In this document: positions 47,001 to 54,392 of the stretch, piece after piece | Layout: the number at the start of each line of letters is the position of its first letter | Position numbering within the stretch: position 1 is the first letter of the stretch | Source: an uncultured Bacteroidota bacterium | Lineage (GTDB): Bacteria; Bacteroidota; Bacteroidia; Chitinophagales; Chitinophagaceae | NCBI GenBank assembly: GCA_903905065.1 | Contig: CAIVEW010000089.1 | Coordinates: 1-64,000 of the forward strand | Direction: 5' to 3' | Length of the DNA: 64,000 bases | Program-made: the position numbers and the translations under genes | Notes under the pieces: model-generated | The model's database searches: none | Seen by the model: the letters and a program-made list of their open reading frames with translations, nothing else | What the model was told of the DNA's origin: nothing

Positions 47001-48377
47001 AACAGTGGCTACGCCGGTATTACTGCTGCTCCAATCACCGCCGGTGGTGGCGTCCGTTAAATTCGTCGTGCCACCTTCGCAGACTGTAGGCGTACCGGTT
47101 ATTACCCCAAGTGAGTTTATTGTAACATTGAAACCATAGGTTGACTGGGTATTTATCGGGCAGCTATTATCAGTATATATCAAATAGAACGTGTAAGTCC
47201 CGGGCGCAATACCTGTAGAAGTCCAATGGAACGTAGCCTGTGGAGTGGGTGTTCCGTTATTAACGTAGGTCATCGTTGCACCGGGAGGAAGGCCAGTGGA
47301 AGTTACCGTAATATTAGCGGTACCTCCGGATTCAACAGGATCCATCTGCAGGGTGAACGCGCCGGTATTCGCGCAAATGTGGTAGTTCAGGCTGTCCACG
47401 ATAAGGCCGCTGCCCGTAGAAGATACGATGCCTCCCCAAGGCGGCGTCTGCGTACACGTCTGCACCAGGAAGGTCATTTCGCGCATCATGGTACCCGCAA
47501 ATGTGTCATTGCGGTATTGCTGAATGTTATAAACGACAAGTGATCGCTGCACCGCATTCGGAGTGAAGTTAAGCTGTCCGGTTAGAGAATTGAATGTCTG
47601 AGAACCAGCAACAACTGATATTGGAGTCGTGGCGCTATAACCAGCCAGGTACGTTACACTTGGCGTCGTAGAACTACATGCAGCTCCTCCGGAACCGTTT
47701 AGCCCCGCCGTTAGTAAGAAGTTCAAACTATCCGTCGAATACGGGCTGGCACCCGGGTTATAAGCATCGGCATTATTGAGGCAGTAATAAGGGGTAGGCT
47801 CCACTGCTAAAGTTGGAGAAGTAGAATTGAAATAAGTATTGTCAAGCGTATCTACCATTGTGGTAAACGTAGTGCCCGGATTGTTGATGTTGGTGATAGA
47901 CGCGGCACGTCCTGCAGCGGTAGAGCCACCGCCGCCCATGTAGCCTGCAAAAATAAACCGCCATGCGTGCGAAGCGCCGCTTAGCGTCACCGTGGCATGA
48001 TAGGTGAATTTCTTGATACCGGTTATTGTGTACGAGGTATCCGTGCAGGTTGTGAGCCCGGTATCGGCAGCACATACCTGTGCCGACAAAATATTTGAGT
48101 TTGCCGCATCTACCGAGCAGGAGAGCGTTGCAAATAATGTTGTCCCGTTATACACGCAGACCTGGGGATGCGCAGTTGCCAACGTCTGGAATGCCGCGTA
48201 TGAAGCCGCGCCACAGTTACCATACGCCACAACAGTCACCTGGTATTGGTTGCCGCTTATCCATTGGTAGCTTAGGTCCATACCAACAAGGTGGCTAGCA
48301 AACGCGCCAACACTGGTCAATAAAAAAAGCCCTGATAACAGCAGGGAGCGCAGATAAAGGGGTAAGTTTTTTTTCAT
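41034..48377 (-). CDS. Giant T9SS-exported BIG2 repeat protein (2,447 aa)
   Basis: The signal peptide covers residues 1-27 (ending GAFA). The mature head starts SHLVGMDLSYQWISGNQYQV and runs to about 310; this head type is widespread in Bacteroidota surface and gliding-associated proteins. A linker with Ig-like character follows, then 24 tandem BIG2 repeats (about 425-2195), two Ig-like domains with YQWLLNG and YQWFKNG (about 2200-2350), a poly-Gly spacer (GGGGGG) and a T9SS type A sorting domain from about 2371 (IRIFPNPATSTLNIDA to FVKSEQ). It is expected on the cell surface or released. There are no P-domains or propellers, unlike the other two giants. Most repeats contain paired cysteines. 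The upstream 428 bp is shared with the divergent sod gene. The ligand is unknown. Confidence 0.93.
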   Translation of the reverse strand: MKKNLPLYLRSLLLSGLFLLTSVGAFASHLVGMDLSYQWISGNQYQVTVVAYGNCGAASYAAFQTLATAHPQVCVYNGTTLFATLSCSVDAANSNILSAQVCAADTGLTTCTDTSYTITGIKKFTYHATVTLSGASHAWRFIFAGYMGGGGSTAAGRAASITNINNPGTTFTTMVDTLDNTYFNSTSPTLAVEPTPYYCLNNADAYNPGASPYSTDSLNFLLTAGLNGSGGAACSSTTPSVTYLAGYSATTPISVVAGSQTFNSLTGQLNFTPNAVQRSLVVYNIQQYRNDTFAGTMMREMTFLVQTCTQTPPWGGIVSSTGSGLIVDSLNYHICANTGAFTLQMDPVESGGTANITVTSTGLPPGATMTYVNNGTPTPQATFHWTSTGIAPGTYTFYLIYTDNSCPINTQSTYGFNVTINSLGVITGTPTVCEGGTTNLTDATTGGDWSSSNTGVATVGSGSGVVTGLSVGTAVITYAVGSCNVTQVVTVTSAIAAIVPASLTVCVGDTIYVSDATAGGAWSGSDGTIAQVGGVGPGTGFVIGFAAGTVTVSYTIGGCSALAIATVNTAPAAITPAGGVVCIGNTLSLSDVTTGGTWSASNGDAAVVGGLVTGVASGVDQISYTAGGCSVSVAVTVDPAVAAITPSPVTLCIGGTLQLSDVTTGGTWSSSNTAVATISGTGLVSGIATGTTVISYITAGCFVTTIATVNTAASPITPATATVCTGATVNLTDATTGGTWSATNGNATVSGSGVVTGVNAGTVTISYIIGACFSTATVTVNAGAAAITPAVVTICLGGTANLTDVSGGGTWSSSNTGVATVSGTGVVTGSGVGTATISYTIGTCSATDVVTVNSAPVAIVPASTSVCTGSTVNLTDATTGGVWSSSNGNATVSGTGVVTGVAAGTAVISYVIGTCSSTAIVTINQTPGPINPAVTTICLGGSANLTDGTAGGAWTSGSTGVATITGGGTVTGVGVGVATISYTLSGCSVTNIVTVNNAPSAITPAGASVCTGATVNLTDATSGGIWSASNGNANVGGTGIVTGVAVGTTTISYAIGTCVVTTVVTVNTGVAAISPASINLCIGNTATVSDAVAGGAWSSSNGNVTVSGGGLVTAIASGTSTISYTLGSCSATIVANVATSPSAISPASATVCAGATITMSDAVAGGGWSSSNGNATAIAGVITGVTAGTSTITYAIGTCIATATVTVFPAPNAGSIVSAATQICPGASIQMTDSIAGGVWSVSNANATVSGTGLVTGVTLGTDVVSYSVTTGCGTVSALLTVTVSATAGSGSILGPLTICVGSFDIYLDFTTGGTWSLTNGNAVISPVGVVTAITAGPETIVYTVPGACSSTTLDVTIVPATLGAGTILGPTSICMGSSVTLSDPSAPGGVWTMTNGHATINGSTGVVNTVSPGLDTVMYVLTTACGTYTATSTMNVDASATPSPIGGPSTVCVGNIILLTDADLGGAWSSSNAHATVTPGIGDVTGVSAGLDTIKYTVINGCGLGSTTKVITVMPSPGAGTITGASSVCVGATIALTDLTSGGIWSATNGNATISAIGHVTGVTAGMDTILYTITAACGAISAEKIITVNSVGDAGIILGPDSLCVGTTITLLDFTPGGVWTAGNGNATVLGGVVTGVANGTVPISYTVSTSCGSGSAVKIVNVMSPGGDPGIIVGINAVCVGSAITLTDTVAGGIWATSNDNAILLGPGIVSGVTPGIDSIFYVVTNMCGTNEARKIITINPSPVVPAITGPTSQCVGTNITLGDGLSGGIWTSSDATIATVNLTTGIVTGTGAGIANISYTVTNSFGCPGSAVSPDTVSTPVTVAPITGSASLCFGGLSVLADTTAGGVWSSSDATIASVDASGNVTGAGAGVATISYTVTGLCNTASATLSVTVNPLPAISPISGSGNVCLTGTTTVSDATAGGVWSSSDTTILTIDPVTGVITGVTSGTANVIYTITSAAGCSSSVSVAYTVDTPPVVAAITGTPVECVGSSTILADGTGGGVWSTGDITIATVDAFGKVSGLAVGTTLVSYTVTDGVGCSVSAIVSDTVTTMPVTTPITGTMSVCVGATTALTNVTSGGVWSSNDVTLATVDPVTGIVTGVGAGSDFIFYTVSNACGSVIDSATVTINASPVVGPIFASFTSVCIGTTITLTDATSGGVWSSSDDTVATIDASGVVTGLMSGTVTIYYTVTSGGCSASASYNLTVSTATSGVAVVPATATLCHGNAVNMHVTAIIPGMTYQWLLNGNIIPGATNSGYIADTAGTYSLEVNSGTCSMTISGTVVSAQPNAIIGFNAPNVLYTGSFFAYQWFKNGIAISGANSSTYYETTPGDYTVVVTDINGCTDTSSAYILGGGGGGTGVGTVANGGKIRIFPNPATSTLNIDAPMKVNVSLLSVDGKTLIAQKDATTIDISPLPNGMYLIMIYDENDALIRTSKFVKSEQ
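41780..47110 (-). repeat. Array of 24 BIG2 repeats in the 2,447-aa protein
   Basis: Units of about 213-225 bp share the pattern I-x-P-A-x-x-x-V-C-x-G, L-x-D-A-T-x-G-G-x-W-S-S-S-N, G-x-V-T-G-V and I-S-Y-x-x-G-x-C. The N-terminal half (about 47000-44750) has compact units with a short I-G-x-C ending. The C-terminal half has a longer ending such as TVSNACGS. The array therefore seems to consist of two subfamilies expanded separately. Confidence 0.83.
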
Positions 48378-48805
48378 AAAACGGTTTTTGCTATGGTTTT
48401 TTTACTCGGATAAAGCTGTATTTGGTCACAATAAAAACAAGTAAAAATTGCTCTGCTTGCCGCGAAAGCGAAAGCATAGAATTTCAACACGGGGATAAAG
48501 ATAATTTGTTTTCGCTCATAACAAAACATCCGGTGCACAAAATTCGCCCCATTTGTCACAAAAATAATTTTACAGATATAATTTGAGTGCATAAAATATT
48601 ATCATTAACTAATCGTTTGCATTTTTTGTACTTTTTGGTTAATTAACCCGTTTCTGGTCGATCAAAGTGTGTGATTCAAACCCCGGCACGGTATTATAGC
48701 AATAGCCTGTCTATGCGCCTATCTTTATTTCTTATCTATTTTGGCTCATTTTTGATTTTCGATTGAATTATCTTTGATTTCTCACAAACACTAAAACAAA
48801 TAATC
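48378..48805. other. 428-bp divergent promoter region
   Basis: AT-rich spacer between the third giant gene (minus) and sod (plus). No credible reading frame or RNA gene was seen. It contains the sod -7 box at 48769-48776. A minus-strand TATTTTTG at 48559-48566 could serve the giant gene but has no partner TTG. Confidence 0.6.
48769..48776 (+). promoter_or_regulatory. -7 promoter box for sod
   Basis: TATCTTTG matches TAnnTTTG exactly and lies 29 bases before the ATG at 48806. TTG triplets upstream are spaced 14 and 25 bases, neither ideal. Confidence 0.45.
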
Positions 48806-49408
48806 ATGGCATTCTCACTCCCCGCATTACCATATGCATTTGATGCACTGGAACCGCACATTGATGCACAAACAATGCAGATACACCACGACAAACATCA
48901 CCAGGCTTACGTGGACAACCTGAATAAGGCGCTCGCAGGCAGCGACGGTGAAAACAAAACACTGGAAGAGTTGATGGCGAACATGTCGGCATACCCGGCA
49001 GCTGTGCGCAATAATGGTGGCGGCCATTTCAACCATACACTGTTCTGGGACATACTGGGCACCGCCGCGCCGCAGCCAACCGGCGACCTGGCAACGGCCA
49101 TTAACGAAACCTTCGGTTCGGTAGATGCACTAAAGGAAAAAATGAGCACTGCAGGGGCAACCCGTTTTGGCAGCGGCTGGGCATGGTTGCTTGTGAATGA
49201 TGGCAAACTGATCGTTAGCTCTACACCGAACCAGGACAACCCGCTGATGGATATCGCTGAAGTAAAGGGCACACCCATCCTTGGAATTGATGTATGGGAA
49301 CATGCTTACTACCTCAAGTATCAGAACAGGCGGCCCGATTACCTGAAAGAAATATGGAACGTTATCAATTGGGAGGCCGTTTCTGCTCGTTATAAAGCTG
49401 CACGCTAA
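48806..49408 (+). CDS. sodA: Superoxide dismutase, Mn-type
   Basis: 200 aa, full length for the Fe/Mn superoxide dismutase family, which converts superoxide to hydrogen peroxide and oxygen. Metal ligands are visible as His27 (QIHHDKHH), His77 (FNHTLFW), Asp162 and His166 (DVWEHAYY). Gly73 (GGGHFNH) together with Gln143 (TPNQDNPL) is the arrangement typical of Mn or cambialistic enzymes rather than Fe-specific ones. There is no signal peptide, so it acts in the cytoplasm. It stands alone, with its own promoter box and a strong terminator 23 bases after the stop. Confidence 0.95.
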   Translation: MAFSLPALPYAFDALEPHIDAQTMQIHHDKHHQAYVDNLNKALAGSDGENKTLEELMANMSAYPAAVRNNGGGHFNHTLFWDILGTAAPQPTGDLATAINETFGSVDALKEKMSTAGATRFGSGWAWLLVNDGKLIVSSTPNQDNPLMDIAEVKGTPILGIDVWEHAYYLKYQNRRPDYLKEIWNVINWEAVSARYKAAR

Positions 49409-49430
49409 CTAATTTCAATAAATGAGAGGT

Positions 49431-49462
49431 GAACCGCATCCCACAGGTGCGGTTCCTTTTTT
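49431..49462 (+). terminator. Rho-independent terminator of sod
   Basis: Stem GAACCGCA/TGCGGTTC with a TCCCACAGG loop, then C and six T. It is a classic hairpin plus T-run. Confidence 0.9.
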
Positions 49463-49561
49463 GAGCTCAGCGAACATTGGCATTACGCCGAGGTTTAATC
49501 GAAGAATACGCACTATCGTTCAGAGAAGGTGTTGGAACGTCTTTGCTGTGCTGGCCAAACA

Positions 49562-50434
49562 CTATTTATTGCTGATGACACGTATTTCAACCCGCCTGTT
49601 CCTTTCTTCGTCCTCAGGCGAGTTTTCTACAGGCACAACAGGTCTGCTCCTGCCGAATCCGGCATAGACCAGCCTTTGTGGATCAATACCCCTGTTCACC
49701 AGGTAATTGTATATCTCCCTGGCTCTGTTCACTGACAAATGTATTTCCCCGGTCTCTATATCCACGGCATCCGGCGCTTGAGGGTCGATACAACATACAT
49801 GGCCTTCGATGCTGATCTTAAGCTTCGGATTTGCCTCGAGTACATCGTACAGGCGCTCTAATGTGGCGTCAGATTCGGGCTTTATCGTATGTCTGCCAGT
49901 AGGAAAATAAACATTGCGCAACAAGAAAACAGCACCTTCCCCCAGTTTGTTTATTTCCGAAACACTGGTAACTGCCGACTTCTTTTTGGCGGTATCTTTC
50001 TTAGGCCAGCCAGGCTTATCGGGAACCGGCTTCCTGACCCGATTATTTACAACAATGTCTACGCGCCTATCTGTGGGGAAACCACCTTTGTCTTTTTCAC
50101 TGCGGTCTATCTCCCCTTTGCCTTCGCACAGCGTGACATCGCTGGCGTTAACACCATTCTGAACAAGATAACTTTTCACGCTTTCCGCACGCCGTATAGA
50201 CAGATCCTTATTGTGGCCCTCTGAGCCGAGGAAATCCGCATAACCGATGATCATCACCTTACTGCCGCTTATGATCTTGTCATTGTATACAAGCAGGTCT
50301 ATTTTTTTTTCCATCTGATCATTCAACACAGAAACATTAAGATCAAAATATAGTTTGAAAGTATCAATGCCTTTTTGCGCGAAAGCAGGCATTAATACCA
50401 CCGAAAACAATATTGTTAATAACGCTTTATACAT
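49562..50434 (-). CDS. Secreted protein with two OmpA-like domains
   Basis: 290 aa. The signal peptide covers residues 1-19 (MPAFAQ). The first OmpA-like domain (about 25-135) has IIGYADFLGSEGHNKDLS and RRAESVKSYL, and is somewhat degenerate. A basic linker (KKDTAKKKSA) joins it to a second, canonical OmpA domain (about 165-287) with NVYFPTGRHTIKPES, ISIEGHVCC and NRAREIYNYL ... GFGRSRPVV ... NRRVEIRV. OmpA domains bind peptidoglycan from the periplasm; two in tandem without a beta-barrel suggest a wall-anchoring or spacing protein. No lipobox was seen. It may be co-transcribed with the small membrane gene upstream (107-base gap). Confidence 0.88.
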   Translation of the reverse strand: MYKALLTILFSVVLMPAFAQKGIDTFKLYFDLNVSVLNDQMEKKIDLLVYNDKIISGSKVMIIGYADFLGSEGHNKDLSIRRAESVKSYLVQNGVNASDVTLCEGKGEIDRSEKDKGGFPTDRRVDIVVNNRVRKPVPDKPGWPKKDTAKKKSAVTSVSEINKLGEGAVFLLRNVYFPTGRHTIKPESDATLERLYDVLEANPKLKISIEGHVCCIDPQAPDAVDIETGEIHLSVNRAREIYNYLVNRGIDPQRLVYAGFGRSRPVVPVENSPEDEERNRRVEIRVISNK

Positions 50435-50541
50435 AAAAATCCCTATACGCCCGTGATCCCAGGCGCATTACTGCTGTAAGTTATGAATTATTCAGAATAA
50501 GTAAAAGGTAAAACCCAGTTATATCCTATAAGCACGGTATC

Positions 50542-50958
50542 TCAGGCAGAAGGCGTTTTTCTCACAGTGACATAACCGACAATAGCGAAAGGAAGATAAA
50601 CAAGGAGGTTGGATACTGAAAACCAAACAGGCTGCTTCGGAAAGGTAAGGACATTGAACAAGCCTCCCAGTGTCATTATTACGCCGACGATCACTGCCGG
50701 CCGCATCATGGTTCTGCCAGCCACCAGCGTCGCGGCAAGACCTGCGACAAAGGAGGAAATGGCATAGTTGAGCAGTAAAAGCTCGAATGCGGCTTTGGGC
50801 ATGGCGGCAACGGCTTTTGCCAGCGCTTCTACGTTGTTCTGGTCTATTCCCGCCGGCAGCGGATATAGCTTCCCGACCAGATTCTCACCCAGTTTTATTA
50901 ATAACATGCCAGCTATAACGCCTACTACCACCGGCAATACATACTTAGTCGCTTTCAT
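50542..50958 (-). CDS. Four-helix membrane protein of unknown function
   Basis: 138 aa with predicted helices at about 6-24, 57-80, 84-104 and 111-130 and a small extracytoplasmic loop after helix 1. The sequence is rich in Val, Ala and Leu. No family was recognised. It lies between the response regulator (63-base gap) and the double-OmpA gene on the same strand, so all may be one long transcript starting at the histidine kinase. Confidence 0.7.
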   Translation of the reverse strand: MKATKYVLPVVVGVIAGMLLIKLGENLVGKLYPLPAGIDQNNVEALAKAVAAMPKAAFELLLLNYAISSFVAGLAATLVAGRTMMRPAVIVGVIMTLGGLFNVLTFPKQPVWFSVSNLLVYLPFAIVGYVTVRKTPSA

Positions 50959-51021
50959 TCCGGTTTTTTAGTCAACTTACATAACGAGAAAGATCACAAA
51001 ACACTTTCGCTGGTCTTGCAG

Positions 51022-51516
51022 CTATTTCAATGTGACAAAATAATCTTCTTTCGCGGGTCGGCAAATGAGGTCGTCAAAATTAATTGAAAATATCTTTTTT
51101 ACGATCTGCCTGATTTCGTTGTAGTCATCGGGTTTTTGAATATAAAGGTTGGCACCCAACTTGTAAGTATTGTCGATCTGGTCCGGGAATGCTGATGTGG
51201 AATAGATGATCACCGGAATATTGATCCACTTTTCATTTTTTCTGATCACTGCCAGGCTTTCAAAACCATTTCTGCAGGGCATATTCAGATCAAGGAAGAT
51301 CAGATCGGGCAGGCTACCGGGTGCAGATTCCAAAATGCGTATCAAATCTGCTCCATCATAGGCCCGGGAAATATCCAGGCCAGGTACGATGGACTGCATG
51401 GCTTCTTTGAAGAAATCAAAGTCATCGGCATCATCATCTGCCAAAATGATATGAAACGGCCTGCTCTCCGCTATCTGGCCCAATAAATATCTGCTGTCTT
51501 CGCTCATTATTTCCAT
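51022..51516 (-). CDS. Single-domain response regulator (CheY/Rcp1-like)
   Basis: 164 aa. One receiver domain spans about 20-145. The acidic pocket is D27-D28-D29, the phosphorylation site is Asp76 in LIFLDLNMP, the switch residue is Ser106 and the conserved lysine is Lys128 (YIQKP). There is no output domain; a short tail (about 146-164) follows. It is the likely partner of the histidine kinase 69 bases upstream on the same strand. It resembles Rcp1-type regulators paired with phytochrome-like kinases. As it lacks DNA-binding ability, it probably acts by protein contact or passes phosphate onward. Confidence 0.93.
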   Translation of the reverse strand: MEIMSEDSRYLLGQIAESRPFHIILADDDADDFDFFKEAMQSIVPGLDISRAYDGADLIRILESAPGSLPDLIFLDLNMPCRNGFESLAVIRKNEKWINIPVIIYSTSAFPDQIDNTYKLGANLYIQKPDDYNEIRQIVKKIFSINFDDLICRPAKEDYFVTLK

Positions 51517-51585
51517 TTGTCTTTTCTCATTCGCTATCGTAACTGTGTTTTATTTTCAGAAGGCCAAAGTACCCAGGCCGGAAGG

Positions 51586-53223
51586 TCAGATCGCTATACC
51601 ATTTATCTTCTGGTCAAAATTTCCCTGTGATACCGGAAGCGTAATAATAAAAGACGCCCCCTCACCCGGTGAGCTTTCCACGCTGATCAAACCATTGTGG
51701 TTTTCGACGATCTTCTTGCAAATAGCGAGTCCTATGCCGGTGCCTTCATACATGCCGCTCAGGCGCTGAAAGGCTTCAAAAATACGATCTGCGAACTTCG
51801 GGTCGAACCCAATACCGTTGTCAGTGATGCGGATACGCACAAATTTTTCGCGATCCCAGAACTTATTTTCTTTCCAGCCAGTGAACTTATAATGCGCTTT
51901 TATATGGCCGGGAGCCGATATCTCGAAACCATTTATTATATGCGAGGATATCGTGATCTCCGGAACTACGCCATCTTTTTTAAACTTGATGGAATTGGCA
52001 ATAATATTCTGAAACAATTGCCCGATCTGCGTGTCATTGGCCTCTATAACCGGCAATGTAGAAACATGGACAACGGCCTTGTTGTTCTCTATCAGCACCT
52101 CCATGTCGGTGAGTACGGAAGCCACAACAACGTTCAGGTCGGTTCGGGTGAAAAGAAAAAGTGAATCCGCTGAAGAAATACGCGAAAAGCTTAGCACATC
52201 CTGGATGAGTTTTTGCATGCGCGCTGATGCATTTACGATTTTATCCATGTACTCACGCGCCTTTTCGGAAGTAAGGTCCTGACCGGGATCCTGCAACCGG
52301 GATACGAATGTTCTGATCTTTCTCAGCGGCTCCTGCAGATCGTGGGACGCGACATAGGCGAATTTTTCAAGTTCATCGTTCTTCGACTCAAGCGCCGCGG
52401 ATTTTATCAGCAACTCCTGCTCTATTTGTTTCTGCGCTGTTACATCCTGCCCGGTACCAATAATTTTCAGCACATTGCCATCTTCGCTCGTCACCACCTC
52501 CCCTCTTGTATGCATGGTCTTCACCAGTTCCTGCGGTGTGGTGATACGATGATAGAAGTCAATAAATTTCTTATCTGCAACCGACTGCGTTAACATCGCA
52601 TCGGCGTTGATGCGATCCTGAGCATACATGCAACCGAGAAACTGCTCATAGGATATGCGAGACTCCTGCAACCCGTATATACGCACCAGGTTATCGGAAA
52701 AAACAAAGTCATTGCTGCGAAGCTCCCACTCCCAGTGTCCCATTTTAGCGATTTCCTGGGCTTCGTTCAGTAAACGGATCTTAACCTTCAATTCCTCTTC
52801 CGCCTTTTTTCGCTGCTCCACTTCGGCCTCCAGCTCTTCGGCAGTTTTTAAAGAAAATGCCACCGGAAGGAGCCTGATGAGGTAATAAACAGTTGCCCAG
52901 CTAATGACCCCTGTGATAAAACGCACCAGCGCATTGAAACGGTAGATGGGGTACCAAAATGTTATTGCATCGAGCAAATGCGTAAAACCGCAGGCAAAAA
53001 TAAACGCGGCAAACAAAAAATAGACCTTATGAAACCGGGCATTTGCACGAGACGCAATGTACCTCACTATGATCACAGGCATAGCGAAATAGGCAGAAAA
53101 AATGAGCAAGTCGCTGATTATATAAAGCCAGCCATGAAACTCAGTCCACTTCCCGCAATGCCACCTTGGAGGCCACAAAGACGTATCAAATAATCCTCCG
53201 AAAAAGTCGGTAAGTTGGTGCAT
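51586..53223 (-). CDS. Histidine kinase with ethylene-receptor-like membrane sensor, PAS, HisKA and HATPase domains
   Basis: 545 aa. Residues about 32-120 form three membrane helices like the ethylene-binding domain of plant ETR1 and cyanobacterial Etr1: SD at 37-38 (Asp38), AYFAMP at 44-49 (Tyr45, Pro49), and the copper-ligand pair Cys78/His82 in ACGFTHL. The third helix ends RLLP before a coiled coil (about 125-150). A PAS domain covers about 150-265 (MGHWEWEL to GTGQDVTAQK). HisKA has the phospho-acceptor His293 in FAYVASHDLQEPLRK, and a HATPase domain with NSIKFK, ITDNGIGFDP and GTGIGLAICKKI follows (about 390-535). It probably senses a small hydrophobic ligand, possibly ethylene, through Cu(I), and signals to the receiver protein encoded next. 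Ligand identity is inferred only. Confidence 0.92.
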   Translation of the reverse strand: MHQLTDFFGGLFDTSLWPPRWHCGKWTEFHGWLYIISDLLIFSAYFAMPVIIVRYIASRANARFHKVYFLFAAFIFACGFTHLLDAITFWYPIYRFNALVRFITGVISWATVYYLIRLLPVAFSLKTAEELEAEVEQRKKAEEELKVKIRLLNEAQEIAKMGHWEWELRSNDFVFSDNLVRIYGLQESRISYEQFLGCMYAQDRINADAMLTQSVADKKFIDFYHRITTPQELVKTMHTRGEVVTSEDGNVLKIIGTGQDVTAQKQIEQELLIKSAALESKNDELEKFAYVASHDLQEPLRKIRTFVSRLQDPGQDLTSEKAREYMDKIVNASARMQKLIQDVLSFSRISSADSLFLFTRTDLNVVVASVLTDMEVLIENNKAVVHVSTLPVIEANDTQIGQLFQNIIANSIKFKKDGVVPEITISSHIINGFEISAPGHIKAHYKFTGWKENKFWDREKFVRIRITDNGIGFDPKFADRIFEAFQRLSGMYEGTGIGLAICKKIVENHNGLISVESSPGEGASFIITLPVSQGNFDQKINGIAI

Positions 53224-53313
53224 GCGCTAAGTGGAAAGTATTAGTGAAATTACCTAAATAAATCTATCGTTGTATGCGTTTTTTTGCATGATTATGCGAG
53301 ATTTATACAACTT

Positions 53314-53347
53314 TTGTGCCACCTGTTTCGGGTTATCCGTAGCTTTG
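53314..53347 (+). promoter_or_regulatory. Promoter for the YhhQ-type transporter
   Basis: TTG (53314-53316), 23 bases, then TAGCTTTG (53340-53347) fit the Bacteroidota promoter pattern. It implies a transcript start near 53354 and so favours the GTG start at 53392 over the ATG at 53284. Confidence 0.5.
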
Positions 53348-53391
53348 GAAAACAGTTTTTTATTTTTCTTCACTTCACATTCATATTCAAC

Positions 53392-54177
53392 GTGGTACAT
53401 AAAATACTAAATGACAAACCAACGAAATTATTTATCGTACTCACCTCATTCTTCGTTGCCAACGCGCTGATCGCCGAATGCATAGGTGGTAAACTATTTT
53501 CGTTGGAACGGGTATTTGGCATCACCCCTCATCCTTTTTCCCTGCTCGGCGAGAAGGGACTCACTTTCACACTCACATGTGGCGTATTGCTCTGGCCGCT
53601 GGAGTTTATAATGACCGACATAGTGAACGAGTATTTCGGGCCAAGGGCAATAAAAAGGATCTCCTATATCGCTATAGCTATGATCAGCTATGCATTCCTG
53701 ATGTTTTACTTTGCAATACAGGTACCCGCAGATACTAATTTCTGGATTGGCAGCCAGAAAGATAGCGGTGTGCCCGATATGCAGGCTGCCTTTTACAACA
53801 TTTTCGGGCAAGGAATGTGGATCATTGTGGGCAGCCTTATCGCCTTCCTGGTAAGCCAGCTTGTGGATGTATGGATATTTCACCGGATCAAGAGAGTGAC
53901 CGGGGAGAAGCATGTATGGCTCAGAGCTACGGGTTCTACGATCGTTTCGCAATTAGTAGATAGTTTCATTGTTTTGTTTATTGCGTTCAAAATAGGCAAA
54001 GGATGGTCTTACCAACGTGTCATTGCGATCGGGCTTGTGAACTATGCTTATAAATTTACAATGGCTATTGTACTGACTCCGCTGATCTACCTGATAGAAA
54101 AAGGCATTGAGCGCTACCTGGGGCATACTGTAACCACCCAGATGAAGAATGCAGCAATGGGGAAAGTAAATGAGTGA
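53392..54177 (+). CDS. yhhQ: Queuosine precursor transporter (YhhQ/DUF165 family)
   Basis: 261 aa from a GTG start. About six membrane helices, with family motifs FVANALIAECIGGK near the N-terminus, LEFIMTDIVNEYFG (the conserved T-D-x-x-x-E-x-F/Y-G) and SQLVDVWIFHRIK. YhhQ-type proteins import 7-cyano-7-deazaguanine or related precursors for tRNA queuosine. The frame is open back to an ATG at 53284, but that would add a 36-residue hydrophobic extension not usual for the family and would start upstream of the predicted transcript start. It is a single gene with its own terminator, divergent from the kinase. Confidence 0.88.
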   Translation: MVHKILNDKPTKLFIVLTSFFVANALIAECIGGKLFSLERVFGITPHPFSLLGEKGLTFTLTCGVLLWPLEFIMTDIVNEYFGPRAIKRISYIAIAMISYAFLMFYFAIQVPADTNFWIGSQKDSGVPDMQAAFYNIFGQGMWIIVGSLIAFLVSQLVDVWIFHRIKRVTGEKHVWLRATGSTIVSQLVDSFIVLFIAFKIGKGWSYQRVIAIGLVNYAYKFTMAIVLTPLIYLIEKGIERYLGHTVTTQMKNAAMGKVNE

Positions 54178-54298
54178 TCCCTGGTTGTAGGTCGGGTAAG
54201 TGTTAGCTTATCTTATGCGAAGCAAACACACCACCGGAATACACTGCTTAGCTATTTTCCTGGCGTCCCTTACTAACACGCAGTAGGTTAGGCGTTCC

Positions 54299-54327
54299 GC
54301 AGTCGCCTTGCGTCGGCGTGCTTTTTT
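54299..54327 (+). terminator. Terminator downstream of yhhQ
   Basis: Stem GCA-gt-CGCC / GGCG-TGC with a TTGCGTC loop, followed by six T. It lies about 120 bases after the stop. Confidence 0.6.
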
Positions 54328-54392
54328 ACTCAACAACTGAATGAGTTCGTAAAAAGAAAAACCCGAGCGCGCACACGATCAGGTTCTTGATA

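Noticed and set aside
53284-53391. N-terminal extension of yhhQ from the ATG at 53284
   Set aside because: It adds a 36-residue stretch unusual for the family and begins upstream of the predicted transcription start.
54178-54392. Possible structured RNA or tRNA after yhhQ
   Set aside because: Only simple terminator-type hairpins were found; there is no cloverleaf or known RNA motif.
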